A DNA stretch of 37,458 bases from Bacteroidota bacterium (GTDB lineage Bacteria; Bacteroidota; Bacteroidia; Bacteroidales; VadinHA17), in contig JAKPDL010000109.1 in NCBI GenBank assembly GCA_029552825.1, forward strand, positions 1-37,458, in the 5' to 3' direction. The first letter of the stretch is position 1; every line of letters begins with the position of its first letter. The notes below the pieces were generated by a model. The model did not search any database and was not told the origin of the DNA. It saw only the letters and a list, made by a program, of their open reading frames with translations. Positions 16,082 through 25,447 of this stretch are shown here, in pieces. A program made the translations under genes and the position numbers.

Positions 16082-17605
16082 ATGAACGACAAAAAAATAA
16101 AAAGCGCACTGGTTTCAGTTTATTACAAGGAGGGTCTGGATGAGATTTTGAAAATTCTTAATGAACTGGGAGTCAGGATTATTTCAACCGGTGGCACCTA
16201 TAGTTACATAAAGGGTCTTGGTATTGAGGCCGAAACCGTTGAAAGTTTGACAACATATCCTTCAATTCTTGGTGGCAGGGTTAAGACACTTCATCCTGTA
16301 GTTTTTGGAGGTATTCTTGCTCGAAGGGGCAATGCCGAAGATGTCGGTCAGATGAAGAGTTACAATATTCCGGAAATAGACCTTGTTATTGTTGACCTTT
16401 ATCCTTTTGAGGAAACAGTAGCCAGGTCAGCCGTGGAAGAGGAGATAATTGAAAAGATTGATATTGGAGGGGTTTCGCTTTTGAGAGCGGCAGCCAAGAA
16501 TTTCAATGACGTTCTTGTGGTTTCTTCAAGGTCGCAGTACGGAAGGCTGGCCAGTCTTCTGAAAGAAAAAGGTGGTTATACCAGTATTGAGGAACGAAAA
16601 CTTTTTGCTGCTGAGGCATTCAAGGTGACTTCAGGGTATGATACTGCAATTTTCAGATATTTCAACAGGGAGGCTAATTTAACTGCTTTCAGGGAAAGTT
16701 TTGATTCATTCATGTCTCTCCGGTATGGGGAGAATCCTCATCAGAAGGGAGTCTTTTTCGGTGATTTTGAAATGATGTTTGATAAACTTCATGGGAAAGA
16801 AATTTCATTCAACAATTTACTCGATGTTGATTCGGCCATTGGATTGATTGATGAGTTTGCCGAAACGACAGTTGCAATTATAAAACATAACAACGCCTGC
16901 GGGGTAGCCACAAGAGATAACCTGATGGATGCGTGGAAGGATGCTCTGGCGTGTGATCCTGTATCAGCTTTCGGGGGAATTATTGTAACTAATCGTTTAG
17001 TTGATGAAGTCACAGCTACGGAGATTGACAATCTGTTTTTTGAAATATTAATTGCTCCGGGATATTCTGACAGTGCACTGGAGATTTTGAAGCGTAAAAA
17101 GAACAGGATTATTCTTCTTAGAAAGAGTTCTGATGTTTCCCCGTTTGTTTACAGAAGTATTCTTAATGGGGTTCTGTGGCAGGAAAGGGACATGCACACA
17201 GAGGATGTTGCTGATATGAAACCTGTTACAGAGAGGGTGCCCGATAGCAGGGAATATGAGGATCTTGTTTTTGCAAACAAGGTTGTGAAGCATACAAAAT
17301 CGAACGCTATAGTACTGGCTCGTAACAAGCAGCTATGTGCCAGCGGTACAGGTCAGACTTCGAGGGTTGATGCTCTCAGGCAGGCAGTGGAAAAAGCAGG
17401 AATGTTTGGTTTTGATCTGAAAGGTGCTGTGATGGCTTCTGATGCTTTCTTTCCTTTCCCCGACTCTGTAGAAATTGCTCACAAGGCAGGTATAACGGCT
17501 GTTGTTCAGCCTGGTGGGTCGGTAAGGGATCAGGAATCAATAGATTTTTGCAATAAACATGGAATGGCAATGGTTTTTACAGGTATAAGGCATTTTAAAC
17601 ATTGA
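16082..17605 (+). CDS. purH: Bifunctional AICAR transformylase / IMP cyclohydrolase
   Basis: A 507-residue cytoplasmic enzyme that performs the last two steps of de novo purine synthesis: formylation of AICAR with 10-formyl-THF, then ring closure to IMP. The N-terminal MGS-like cyclohydrolase domain starts KKIKSALVSVYYKEGLDEI and includes STGGTY and GGRVKTLHP. The C-terminal transformylase domain has SLRYGENPHQ and the K268-H269 active-site pair in IKHNNACGVA. Length is normal. It lies 12 bp before mreB, an order I recall from other Bacteroidota, so it may be the first gene of the cell-shape operon. Confidence 0.98.
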   Translation: MNDKKIKSALVSVYYKEGLDEILKILNELGVRIISTGGTYSYIKGLGIEAETVESLTTYPSILGGRVKTLHPVVFGGILARRGNAEDVGQMKSYNIPEIDLVIVDLYPFEETVARSAVEEEIIEKIDIGGVSLLRAAAKNFNDVLVVSSRSQYGRLASLLKEKGGYTSIEERKLFAAEAFKVTSGYDTAIFRYFNREANLTAFRESFDSFMSLRYGENPHQKGVFFGDFEMMFDKLHGKEISFNNLLDVDSAIGLIDEFAETTVAIIKHNNACGVATRDNLMDAWKDALACDPVSAFGGIIVTNRLVDEVTATEIDNLFFEILIAPGYSDSALEILKRKKNRIILLRKSSDVSPFVYRSILNGVLWQERDMHTEDVADMKPVTERVPDSREYEDLVFANKVVKHTKSNAIVLARNKQLCASGTGQTSRVDALRQAVEKAGMFGFDLKGAVMASDAFFPFPDSVEIAHKAGITAVVQPGGSVRDQESIDFCNKHGMAMVFTGIRHFKH

Positions 17606-17617
17606 TAATAAGGAGTT

Positions 17618-18640
17618 ATGGGACTATTTTCATTTTTGACACAGGAGATAGCTATAGACCTCGGGACGGCTAATACTGTAATTATTCACAACGACAAGGT
17701 GGTTGTTGATGAACCTTCGATTGTGGCGATTGACCGGAATACCGGCAAACTGATAGCTATTGGTGAACAGGCAAGGCAGATGCATGGAAAGACACATGAA
17801 AATATTGTTACAATAAGACCGCTGAGGGATGGTGTCATTGCCGATTTCAATGCTGCCGAGCTGATGATAAGGGGTATGATTAAAATGATAAACAAAGGTT
17901 CAAAACTTTTTACACCGTCGTTAAGGATGGTGGTGGGCATTCCCTCAGGCAGTACAGAGGTTGAAATAAGAGCTGTGCGCGATTCATCGGAACATGCGGG
18001 GGGCAGGGATGTATATCTTATTCATGAACCAATGGCTGCAGCCATAGGTATAGGACTCGATGTTGAAGCTCCCGAAGGCTCAATGGTAGTGGACATAGGA
18101 GGTGGTACAACCGAAATAGCCGTAATAGCCCTTGGAGGTATCGTATGCAGTAAGTCGATCCGGATTGCAGGCGATAGCTTTACTTCCGACATACAGGCAT
18201 ATATGAGGCATCAGCATAACATTAAGGTAGGAGAGAAGACAGCAGAAGATATCAAAATTGCAGTTGGTGCTGCATTGCCCGATATTGATAATCCACCTCC
18301 AGATTTTATAGTGAGAGGTCCAAATATCATGACCAGTTTGCCTATTGAAGTGCCGGTTTCATACCAGGAGATAGCTTATTGCCTCGACAAATCACTGTCA
18401 AAAATCGAGGCTGCAGTACTGAATGTGCTGGAACAGACACCCCCTGAACTTTATGCAGATATCGTCAATAAAGGTATTTTCCTGACTGGAGGTAGCTCTC
18501 TGCTCAGAGGACTCGATAAGAGGCTTACCGACAAGATAAACATTAATTTTCATGTGGTAGAGGATCCCCTGCGAGCGGTGGCAAGAGGTACGGCAGTAGC
18601 ACTTAAAAACATTGATAAATTCCAGTTCCTGATGGGATAA
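17618..18640 (+). CDS. mreB: Rod-shape-determining actin homologue MreB
   Basis: A 340-residue bacterial actin that forms membrane-bound filaments and steers the elongation machinery for side-wall peptidoglycan. Actin-fold motifs are visible: phosphate 1 IAIDLGTANTVI (~11-22), phosphate 2 MVVDIGGGTTEIAV, and the adenosine motif GIFLTGGSSLLRGL. The short hydrophobic N terminus MGLFSFL fits membrane attachment. AGGAG at 17611-17615 is a rare good Shine-Dalgarno sequence in this window, though only 2 bases from the ATG. It heads mreB-mreC-mreD-mrdA-rodA. Confidence 0.98.
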   Translation: MGLFSFLTQEIAIDLGTANTVIIHNDKVVVDEPSIVAIDRNTGKLIAIGEQARQMHGKTHENIVTIRPLRDGVIADFNAAELMIRGMIKMINKGSKLFTPSLRMVVGIPSGSTEVEIRAVRDSSEHAGGRDVYLIHEPMAAAIGIGLDVEAPEGSMVVDIGGGTTEIAVIALGGIVCSKSIRIAGDSFTSDIQAYMRHQHNIKVGEKTAEDIKIAVGAALPDIDNPPPDFIVRGPNIMTSLPIEVPVSYQEIAYCLDKSLSKIEAAVLNVLEQTPPELYADIVNKGIFLTGGSSLLRGLDKRLTDKININFHVVEDPLRAVARGTAVALKNIDKFQFLMG

Positions 18641-18653
18641 GATGAAAAGGTAA

Positions 18654-19475
18654 ATGAGAAATCTGCTACTTTTTATTGTAAAGTACAACAGAATAATTCT
18701 GTTTATCCTACTTGAAATGATAGCAGTTTATCTCATCAGTAATTCATATAGATATCATAATTCTCAGTTAATCAAAGGTGTACGAAAACTAACCCTTGCA
18801 TGGGAAGGGGTAATTACTGACACAAAAAACTATCTTAGAATCAAAAAGATAAATGACGATCTGCAGGCTGAAAACACTGCACTTTGGAATCTGATAGAAA
18901 AAAATATAATAAAAACCGACTCATCCTTTTTACAGATAAATGATACTGCTTCAGGAGCCCAATATGAAGTACTTCCCGCAAGTGTGGTTAATAATTCTGT
19001 CAACAGAATAAAGAATTATTTTACTATTGACAGGGGTAAGGATGACGGCGTTGACGTAAATATGGGTGTAATAAGTCCATGGGGTGTGGCTGGCATCACC
19101 GTGGCATCATCAAACAATTATTCCATTGTAATGCCAGTGATAAATACGGATTTCAGACTCAGCAGCAAAATAAAGTCGAATGACTATTTTGGCTCACTCA
19201 TATGGGATGGGAAAGACAACAGGTATGCCGTTTTAAATGATATACCACAGCATGTTGCATTAAATGAAGGTGATACTATTGTAACCACAGGTTACTCGGC
19301 AATATTCCCACCAGGAATTATGGTTGGGACGATAAGTGAATTCAAGAAATCGGGCAGCGATTTTTATTCGATAAAAGTTCGTATTGCCACTGACTTCAGA
19401 AAGCTCACTTATGTGAAAGTAATAAGAAATAAAAGGCAGGAGGAACAGTTAAATCTTGAAAAGGGATTTCAATGA
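18654..19475 (+). CDS. mreC: Rod-shape-determining protein MreC
   Basis: A 273-residue bitopic inner-membrane protein of the elongasome that links MreB to PBP2 and RodA. It has one membrane helix near the N terminus (~10-30, IILFILLEMIAVYLI), a predicted coiled coil (~40-85) and the periplasmic double beta-barrel domain, recognisable from YFTIDRGKDDGVDVNMGVIS and PPGIMVGTISEF. It starts 13 bp after mreB and overlaps mreD by 4 bases (ATGA), so translation of the two is probably coupled. Confidence 0.95.
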   Translation: MRNLLLFIVKYNRIILFILLEMIAVYLISNSYRYHNSQLIKGVRKLTLAWEGVITDTKNYLRIKKINDDLQAENTALWNLIEKNIIKTDSSFLQINDTASGAQYEVLPASVVNNSVNRIKNYFTIDRGKDDGVDVNMGVISPWGVAGITVASSNNYSIVMPVINTDFRLSSKIKSNDYFGSLIWDGKDNRYAVLNDIPQHVALNEGDTIVTTGYSAIFPPGIMVGTISEFKKSGSDFYSIKVRIATDFRKLTYVKVIRNKRQEEQLNLEKGFQ

Positions 19476-19978
19476 TTAATCAGCTGTTAAGATATACTAT
19501 TATATATATAGTGCTGCTACTGTTGCAGGTTTTTGTATTTAACAACATACAGTTTAGCGGATATGTAAATCCATATATTTACATTCTATTTGTTCTGCTG
19601 CTGCCTTATGAAATATCAGGTTGGCTTTTGCTGATTATATCATTTTTTGCAGGATTTTTTATAGATATTTTTATGGGTACAGCTGGCATGCATGCCGGGG
19701 CTACCGTTGCTGCAGGTTTTGCCAGGCCCTATATTCTGAGGGCTATTTCACCCCGTGACGGATATGTGGCGGATAGAGAACTTTCTATGGTAGCTTACGG
19801 ATTTAACTGGTTTTTCTTTTATGCCCTTTTAGTTGTTGCTGTTCACCATCTGGTTCTTTTTTACCTCGAAATATTCAGCTTTGAAGGTTTTTTCAGGACA
19901 TTCTTAAAAGTAATTTTCAGCACTGTTTTTACAGTTATATTTATCATTTTTGCAGAGTATATAAGGAAAGGCCGATAG
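19472..19978 (+). CDS. mreD: Rod-shape-determining protein MreD
   Basis: A 168-residue, very hydrophobic inner-membrane protein with about five predicted helices, the normal size for MreD. Conserved features include an internal GFFIDIFMGTAGMHAGAT loop. MreD sequences vary widely, so position between mreC and mrdA is part of the evidence. It belongs to the elongation complex with MreC, PBP2 and RodA. The ATG overlaps the mreC stop by 4 bases, and mrdA follows after 9 bp. Confidence 0.92.
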   Translation: MINQLLRYTIIYIVLLLLQVFVFNNIQFSGYVNPYIYILFVLLLPYEISGWLLLIISFFAGFFIDIFMGTAGMHAGATVAAGFARPYILRAISPRDGYVADRELSMVAYGFNWFFFYALLVVAVHHLVLFYLEIFSFEGFFRTFLKVIFSTVFTVIFIIFAEYIRKGR

Positions 19979-19987
19979 AGGTTTGTA

Positions 19988-21811
19988 ATGAAGGATCTTT
20001 ATGTCAACAGAAGAATAATAGTTGCAGCTCTGATTATTATCCCGGCTGTTATACTTCTTGCGAGGCTCTTTCAGATTCAGGTGGTTGAAACTTCATACCG
20101 CATATCAGCCGAAAACAATGTTTTACGTTATGTTACTCAATATCCTGCACGCGGACTGATATACGACCGCAACAGAAAACTGCTGGTATTTAACCAGCCG
20201 GCGTATGATCTGATGGTAATTCCCGGACAGGTTTCAAAGATTGACACGGGGGAATTCTGCAAATCACTGAATATCACCAGGGAGTATTTCAGGGAGAGGA
20301 TGAAGGCAGCAGCAAGTTATTCAAAAAGGGTTCCTTCAATATTTATGAAGCAGATTTCTTCCGAAATATATGCCGGCTTTCAGGAAAAATTGTTCATGTT
20401 CCCCGGTTTCTATGTCCAGACAAGAACACTCAGAAAATATTCAAAACCTATTGCTGCACATGTATTGGGTTATGTAAGTGAGGTTGACGAAAATGTTATT
20501 AAGAATAATCCTTATTACAAGCCGGGTGATTACATTGGGAAAACGGGCATTGAAGAAGCATACGAAGCTGAATTGAGGGGAAAGAAAGGGGTAAAGATAT
20601 TTTTGGTGGATGTTTACGGAAGGGTTAAAGGTTCGTATGAGGAGGGGAGGCTCGACACTGCAGCAGTTCAGGGAAAGGATATTGTATGTACCATTGATTC
20701 AGATCTTCAGGAATATGCTGAAACTCTGATGAAAAACAAGTCGGGGAGTATTGTTGCCATTGAACCAGCAACAGGGGAGATTTTGACCCTGGTTTCTTCT
20801 CCCACTTATGATCCTTCACTGCTTGTTGGTAGGGTCAGATCAGAAAACTTTGCAAAGCTGCAGGCTGATACAACCATGCCGATATTCAACAGGGCAATTA
20901 TGGCCTCATATCCTCCGGGATCAACATTTAAAACAGTTAACGGACTCATCGCCCTTCAGGAGAAAGTCATTTCTCCTTCGACAATTTTCGGATGCAATCC
21001 GGGTTATCTTTTCGTAGGATGCCATATACACGAATCACCGCTTGACCTTGTGGGAGCAATAAAGAACTCGTGCAATGCCTATTTCTGCCAGGTATTCAGA
21101 AGAATTCTAGAAAATCCTGCCTATAAATCGGTTAGTGATGCATATGAGCAATGGAGAAATTATTTATTGCAGTTTGGAATAGGCAGAAGTCTGGGCTCAG
21201 ACCTTGTAAATGAAAAATCGGGGATTCTTCCTACAGTGTCGTTTTATGATTCCCGTTATGGTAAAGGCCGCTGGAAAGCACTCACTGTAATATCTCTGGC
21301 GATTGGGCAGGGAGAGATAGGTGTTTCTCCTCTACAGATGGCTAATATGACAGCAGCGATAGCAAACAGGGGATTCTATTACAGCCCTCATATTGTTAGA
21401 GCAATCGGTGATTCCATGAATGTCACCAGGGGACTGACAGAAAAACATACAATTGAAATTGATACATCGAATTTTGAATGGATAATAAAGGGAATGGAAG
21501 AGGCTGTTAATGGAGGTACCGGTGCTACTGCAAGAATTGCAGCAATAGATGGTATAACTGTTTGCGGTAAGACGGGGACAGCACAGAATCCTCATGGTAA
21601 AGACCATTCTATATTTATTGCATTTGCTCCAAAAGAAAAACCACAGATTGCCATAGCAGTATATGTCGAAAATGCAGGTTTTGGTGCTACTTATGCTGCT
21701 CCTGTTGCAAGACTTTTAATCGAAAAATACCTGAAGGGAACAATCACTAACAAGTCGCTCGAAGATTATATTCTCAACCTAAATCTGATGAATGGATGGA
21801 GAGAAGAGTGA
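19988..21811 (+). CDS. mrdA: Penicillin-binding protein 2 (elongation transpeptidase)
   Basis: A 607-residue class B PBP that cross-links new peptidoglycan during side-wall growth, working with the glycan polymerase RodA. One N-terminal membrane anchor (~9-30) is followed by the PBP dimerisation domain, starting at ARGLIYDRNRKLL. The transpeptidase domain has S312-T-F-K315 (SxxK), S361-C-N363 (SxN) and K528-T-G530 (KTG), so the catalytic set is complete. AGAGG at 19977-19981 stands 6 bases before the ATG as a plausible ribosome site. Its end overlaps the rodA start by 16 bp. Confidence 0.97.
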   Translation: MKDLYVNRRIIVAALIIIPAVILLARLFQIQVVETSYRISAENNVLRYVTQYPARGLIYDRNRKLLVFNQPAYDLMVIPGQVSKIDTGEFCKSLNITREYFRERMKAAASYSKRVPSIFMKQISSEIYAGFQEKLFMFPGFYVQTRTLRKYSKPIAAHVLGYVSEVDENVIKNNPYYKPGDYIGKTGIEEAYEAELRGKKGVKIFLVDVYGRVKGSYEEGRLDTAAVQGKDIVCTIDSDLQEYAETLMKNKSGSIVAIEPATGEILTLVSSPTYDPSLLVGRVRSENFAKLQADTTMPIFNRAIMASYPPGSTFKTVNGLIALQEKVISPSTIFGCNPGYLFVGCHIHESPLDLVGAIKNSCNAYFCQVFRRILENPAYKSVSDAYEQWRNYLLQFGIGRSLGSDLVNEKSGILPTVSFYDSRYGKGRWKALTVISLAIGQGEIGVSPLQMANMTAAIANRGFYYSPHIVRAIGDSMNVTRGLTEKHTIEIDTSNFEWIIKGMEEAVNGGTGATARIAAIDGITVCGKTGTAQNPHGKDHSIFIAFAPKEKPQIAIAVYVENAGFGATYAAPVARLLIEKYLKGTITNKSLEDYILNLNLMNGWREE

Positions 21812-23220
21812 ATATATGGAGGGCTGTTGACAAGATTACCATTGTAATATTTTTGCTTCTTGTAATACTGGGCTGGCTTAATATATATGCTGCGGTCTAT
21901 AATGAAGAACACACAAAGATATTCGATTTTTCCCAGCGTTATGGAAAGCAGATGGTATGGATTATTACAACACTGATATTTGCTGTTGCACTTCTTTATA
22001 TCGACAATCGTTTTTATTTCTTTTTTGCCTACATAATTTACGGGTTCTTCATTTTACTTCTTTTTGCAGTACTAATTTTTGGGAAAGAAGTATATAGCAC
22101 GAGAGCGTGGTTTGAAATAGGACCTGTGAGTATTCAGCCCTCGGAATTTGCAAAAGCAGGTACGGCGCTTGCTATTGCCCGGTACCTGAATTCAAAAGGA
22201 CAGGAACTGACACGGCTTAGTGTACTGCTGCCTGCAACAGGTATCATTCTGCTTCCTGCATTGCTGATAGCCATGCAGCCCGATATGGGAACCACTGTTG
22301 TTTATCTGAGTTTCTTTATTGTCCTCTTCAGGGAAGGCCTGAGCCCTTACGTGTTTGTAACAGGCATTCTCATGATTGTTCTATTCTTTTTTACCCTGTT
22401 GTTTAACCAATTGTATGTTGTTTCAGGTCTGATCGCTGCGGGCTTTCTTCTTTCCTTTACTGTGGCAAGGAGCTTCAAAACAGTTCTTAAAGGGATGTTT
22501 ATTTTCCTGCTCGTCGGAGGTATTATTTATTCAGTAAATCATTTTCTGTTAAAGTCATTAAATATCAATGTAATATTGATTCTTAGCCTCATATTTTCAG
22601 GGATTGCCTTTTTATGGCACATATACAGGTACAAGGCTAAAGGAGTACTTATTATATACCTGTTTGTACTTGGCAGTGTATTGTACGTAAATATTGTTGA
22701 CTATCTGTATAATAATGCATTAAGGCCACATCAGAAGGAGAGGATTGAAATACTTTTGCGCATAAAATCAGATCCGCGCGGATCGGGTTATAATATAAAT
22801 CAGTCGGTCATTTCAATTGGTTCTGGAGGTTTCCTGGGGAAAGGCTTTTTAAGGGGAACCCAGACAAAATTCAGATTCGTTCCAGCACAGAGTACAGATT
22901 TTATTTTCTGCACAGTGGGTGAGGAGTGGGGTTTTGTTGGTGCCACAGTAGTAATTGGCCTTTATGTTTTGCTATTGCTGCGTTTGCTTTTTCTTGCAGA
23001 GCGGCAGCGCTCAGCTTTCTCCCGTATTTTCGGTTACGGTGTGATATCAGTACTGCTGATACATTTCTTTGTAAATATAGGAATGGCTACCGGAATTTTG
23101 CCAGTCATTGGCATTCCGCTTCCTTTTTTCAGCTATGGTGGCAGCTCTCTCTGGGGTTTTACCCTGCTTCTGTTTATCTTCCTCAGGCTCGATGTCGCAA
23201 GGCACGAATATCTAATTTGA
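21796..23220 (+). CDS. rodA: Peptidoglycan glycosyltransferase RodA (SEDS family)
   Basis: A 474-residue polytopic protein of the FtsW/RodA/SpoVE family, the glycan-strand polymerase paired with PBP2. Family motifs include STRAWFEIGPVSIQPSEFAK, QPDMGTTVVY, and near the C terminus GILPVIGIPLPFFSYGGSS. It is longer than the ~370-residue enterobacterial form because of extra hydrophobic sequence mid-protein (about 190-300), which I believe is usual in Bacteroidales. The ATG at 21796 lies inside mrdA. A GTG at 21808, overlapping the mrdA stop by 4 bases, is an alternative start that would drop MERR. It converges on the next gene with 17 bp between stops. Confidence 0.96.
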   Translation: MERRVNIWRAVDKITIVIFLLLVILGWLNIYAAVYNEEHTKIFDFSQRYGKQMVWIITTLIFAVALLYIDNRFYFFFAYIIYGFFILLLFAVLIFGKEVYSTRAWFEIGPVSIQPSEFAKAGTALAIARYLNSKGQELTRLSVLLPATGIILLPALLIAMQPDMGTTVVYLSFFIVLFREGLSPYVFVTGILMIVLFFFTLLFNQLYVVSGLIAAGFLLSFTVARSFKTVLKGMFIFLLVGGIIYSVNHFLLKSLNINVILILSLIFSGIAFLWHIYRYKAKGVLIIYLFVLGSVLYVNIVDYLYNNALRPHQKERIEILLRIKSDPRGSGYNINQSVISIGSGGFLGKGFLRGTQTKFRFVPAQSTDFIFCTVGEEWGFVGATVVIGLYVLLLLRLLFLAERQRSAFSRIFGYGVISVLLIHFFVNIGMATGILPVIGIPLPFFSYGGSSLWGFTLLLFIFLRLDVARHEYLI

Positions 23221-23237
23221 AAAGAAATATGTACTCT

Positions 23238-23849
23238 TCAGAAAGGGATGCTGATATCGTGAGATAGCGGAATTCCGAAATCTTTTTCCACATAATCAAT
23301 CAGCTGTGGAAAAAATTCCATAAAGTCATCCTGAAGTGAGAAATAATTTTTCTTAAATGTTTTAATTGCCCAACGTGTTTCGTTAGGGAGGGATGATCTT
23401 TTGCTCAGAGCGTTTAGTACGCGCTTGATCCCTTTGACGGTCTGGTATGATTCAATCCAGTTATTTATAATAAAAAACGGCATCATCTTCCTTACATTAT
23501 CGGGCAATATCTCATAATGATTAACAAGTGCACGGTAAAAGTTGTAAGTAACACTTTCAAGAGGTTTTCTCGAAAAGAAATCCCATTCTTTTGTCAGGAA
23601 GTGATCATATAAAATGTCAACAATAACACCAGCATATTTGTAATACTTTCTCGAAAAAAAGAGTTTGCTTCGGTGAACAACAGGATGCCTGTCGGTGAAT
23701 GCGTCAATGTGCCTGTGAAGTATGATCCCTTTACGTACAAGCTCAGGATATTTAAGATAATCTCTCCCTTTTACATAGTCGCCTATGTAATTCCCGATGA
23801 TTATCTTGTCTGAATCACCCGACAGATATATGTGAGCCAGTACGTTCAT
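23238..23849 (-). CDS. Acyl carrier protein phosphodiesterase-like protein (DUF479/AcpH family)
   Basis: A 203-residue protein resembling the AcpH family, which removes the 4'-phosphopantetheine arm from holo-ACP. Recognisable points are MNVLAHIYLSGDSDKIIIGN at the N terminus, IGDYVKG, the HRHIDAFTDRHP segment with metal-type His/Asp residues, and DILYDHFLTKEW. The length is normal. Family members outside Enterobacteria are mostly untested, so the exact substrate is uncertain. No fatty-acid genes are nearby. The 254-bp gap upstream (23850-24103) is AT-rich and holds no further gene. Confidence 0.85.
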   Translation of the reverse strand: MNVLAHIYLSGDSDKIIIGNYIGDYVKGRDYLKYPELVRKGIILHRHIDAFTDRHPVVHRSKLFFSRKYYKYAGVIVDILYDHFLTKEWDFFSRKPLESVTYNFYRALVNHYEILPDNVRKMMPFFIINNWIESYQTVKGIKRVLNALSKRSSLPNETRWAIKTFKKNYFSLQDDFMEFFPQLIDYVEKDFGIPLSHDISIPF

Positions 23850-24103
23850 TATTTATATTCAATTTCAATACTACAAAGAATTTGTCATAAAGTTATTCAA
23901 CCTTACAAATTTTTTAGGTGTTTAGAAGTGATAACGTATTATTAATTCAGAAGATTACGGGAAAGTGAAAAATATTTTTAATGGTAGAAATAAATTAAAT
24001 GCTGTTAATTGATTTTAATCAGGGATTTTTTAAAAAAGTTAGAGTAATCTTGGGGGAAGTATTAAATTTGGTGGATTAAAAATATTTATAATAGAAGATT
24101 AAT

Positions 24104-25447
24104 ATGGCTGTAAAGAATGTCATCATTATAGGAGCAGCAGGAAGAGATTTTCACAACTTCAATGTTTATTTCAGGGATAATGAATATTACAGGGTTGTTG
24201 CCTTTACAGCGGCACAGATTCCGGATATTGAGGGAAGGAAATATCCTGCCGGTCTTGCAGGCAGGTTATATCCCGAGGGCATTCCAGTTTATCCGGAGGA
24301 AGAACTACCCCGGCTGATAAGGGAGACAAAAACCGATATATGTGTTTTTTCGTACAGTGATGTGCCCTATCAGAAAGTGATGTCCCTTAGTGCCATTGTA
24401 AATGCAGCAGGTGCAAGCTTTATGCTGCTGGGTCCGGCTGAAACAATGAAAAGGAGTAATAAACCTGTTATAGCTGTAGGGGCTGTAAGAACAGGATGTG
24501 GAAAGAGCCAGACCTCAAGGAGGGTGATCGAGATTCTTATGTCGAAGGGACTTAAGGTTGTAGCTGTACGCCATCCCATGCCTTACGGCGACCTTGAATC
24601 ACAAAAAGTTCAGAGATTTGCTGAAATAAAAGACCTCGAGAAATATAATTGCACCGTTGAGGAGATGGAGGAGTATGAGCCGCATATTGTAAGAGGTAAT
24701 GTAATCTATGCCGGAGTTGATTATGAGGCAATTTTAAAGGAAGCCGAGAACGACCCTCAGGGATGTGATGTTATTGTTTGGGATGGAGGGAATAACGACT
24801 TTCCGTTTTTTGTACCCGATTTGATGATAACTGTTACAGATCCTCACAGGGCAGGGCATGAACTGAGATATTATCCAGGGGAAGTAAATTTAAGAATTGC
24901 CGATGTGGTGATAATAAACAAGATAGACACTGCTTCACCCGATGCAGTGCAGATTGTAAGGGAAAACATAAGCAAGGTTAATCCCGGTGCTGTTGTTATT
25001 GATGCAGCATCGCCTGTGAAGACTGAGAATCCTTCTGTCATAAGAGGCAGGAGGGTTCTTGTAGTGGAGGATGGTCCGACACTTACACATGGTGAGATGA
25101 AGATAGGTGCAGGTGTTATTGCCGCCAGAAGATATGGAGCCTCCCAGCTCGTTGACCCGAGGCCTTTCATAGTAGGCAAGCTTGTTGAGACATTCAGGAC
25201 CTATCCTGAAATAGGCACTGTTCTGCCGGCCATGGGTTACGGGAGACAACAACTGCGCGACCTGGAGAGGACTATCAATAACACTGACTGCGACAGCGTG
25301 ATCATTGCAACGCCTATCGACCTGAACAGGATTATTAACATTCAGAAGCCCACCACAAGGGTCTATTACGACCTGCAGGAGATCGGCTATCCCGATCTCA
25401 CACAGGTACTTGATGAATTTTTGGAGCGGAAGAAAATTATCTCCTGA
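24104..25447 (+). CDS. COG2403 P-loop GTPase, related to cyclic 2,3-diphosphoglycerate synthetase
   Basis: A 447-residue protein. An N-terminal Rossmann-like region (MAVKNVIIIGAAGRDFHNF) is followed by a P-loop GAVRTGCGKS (126-135), a Walker-B-like segment CDVIVWDGGNNDFPF, and VVIINKIDTA, which reads as an NKxD guanine-specificity motif. The closest characterised relatives that I recall are archaeal cyclic 2,3-diphosphoglycerate synthetases, where ATP drives ring closure of 2,3-bisphosphoglycerate. Bacterial members are usually annotated only as GTPases and may do something else. TAAATTTG at 24063-24070 fits the -7 consensus, but the region is AT-rich. Its stop overlaps the convergent kinase gene by 11 bp. 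Confidence 0.8.
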   Translation: MAVKNVIIIGAAGRDFHNFNVYFRDNEYYRVVAFTAAQIPDIEGRKYPAGLAGRLYPEGIPVYPEEELPRLIRETKTDICVFSYSDVPYQKVMSLSAIVNAAGASFMLLGPAETMKRSNKPVIAVGAVRTGCGKSQTSRRVIEILMSKGLKVVAVRHPMPYGDLESQKVQRFAEIKDLEKYNCTVEEMEEYEPHIVRGNVIYAGVDYEAILKEAENDPQGCDVIVWDGGNNDFPFFVPDLMITVTDPHRAGHELRYYPGEVNLRIADVVIINKIDTASPDAVQIVRENISKVNPGAVVIDAASPVKTENPSVIRGRRVLVVEDGPTLTHGEMKIGAGVIAARRYGASQLVDPRPFIVGKLVETFRTYPEIGTVLPAMGYGRQQLRDLERTINNTDCDSVIIATPIDLNRIINIQKPTTRVYYDLQEIGYPDLTQVLDEFLERKKIIS

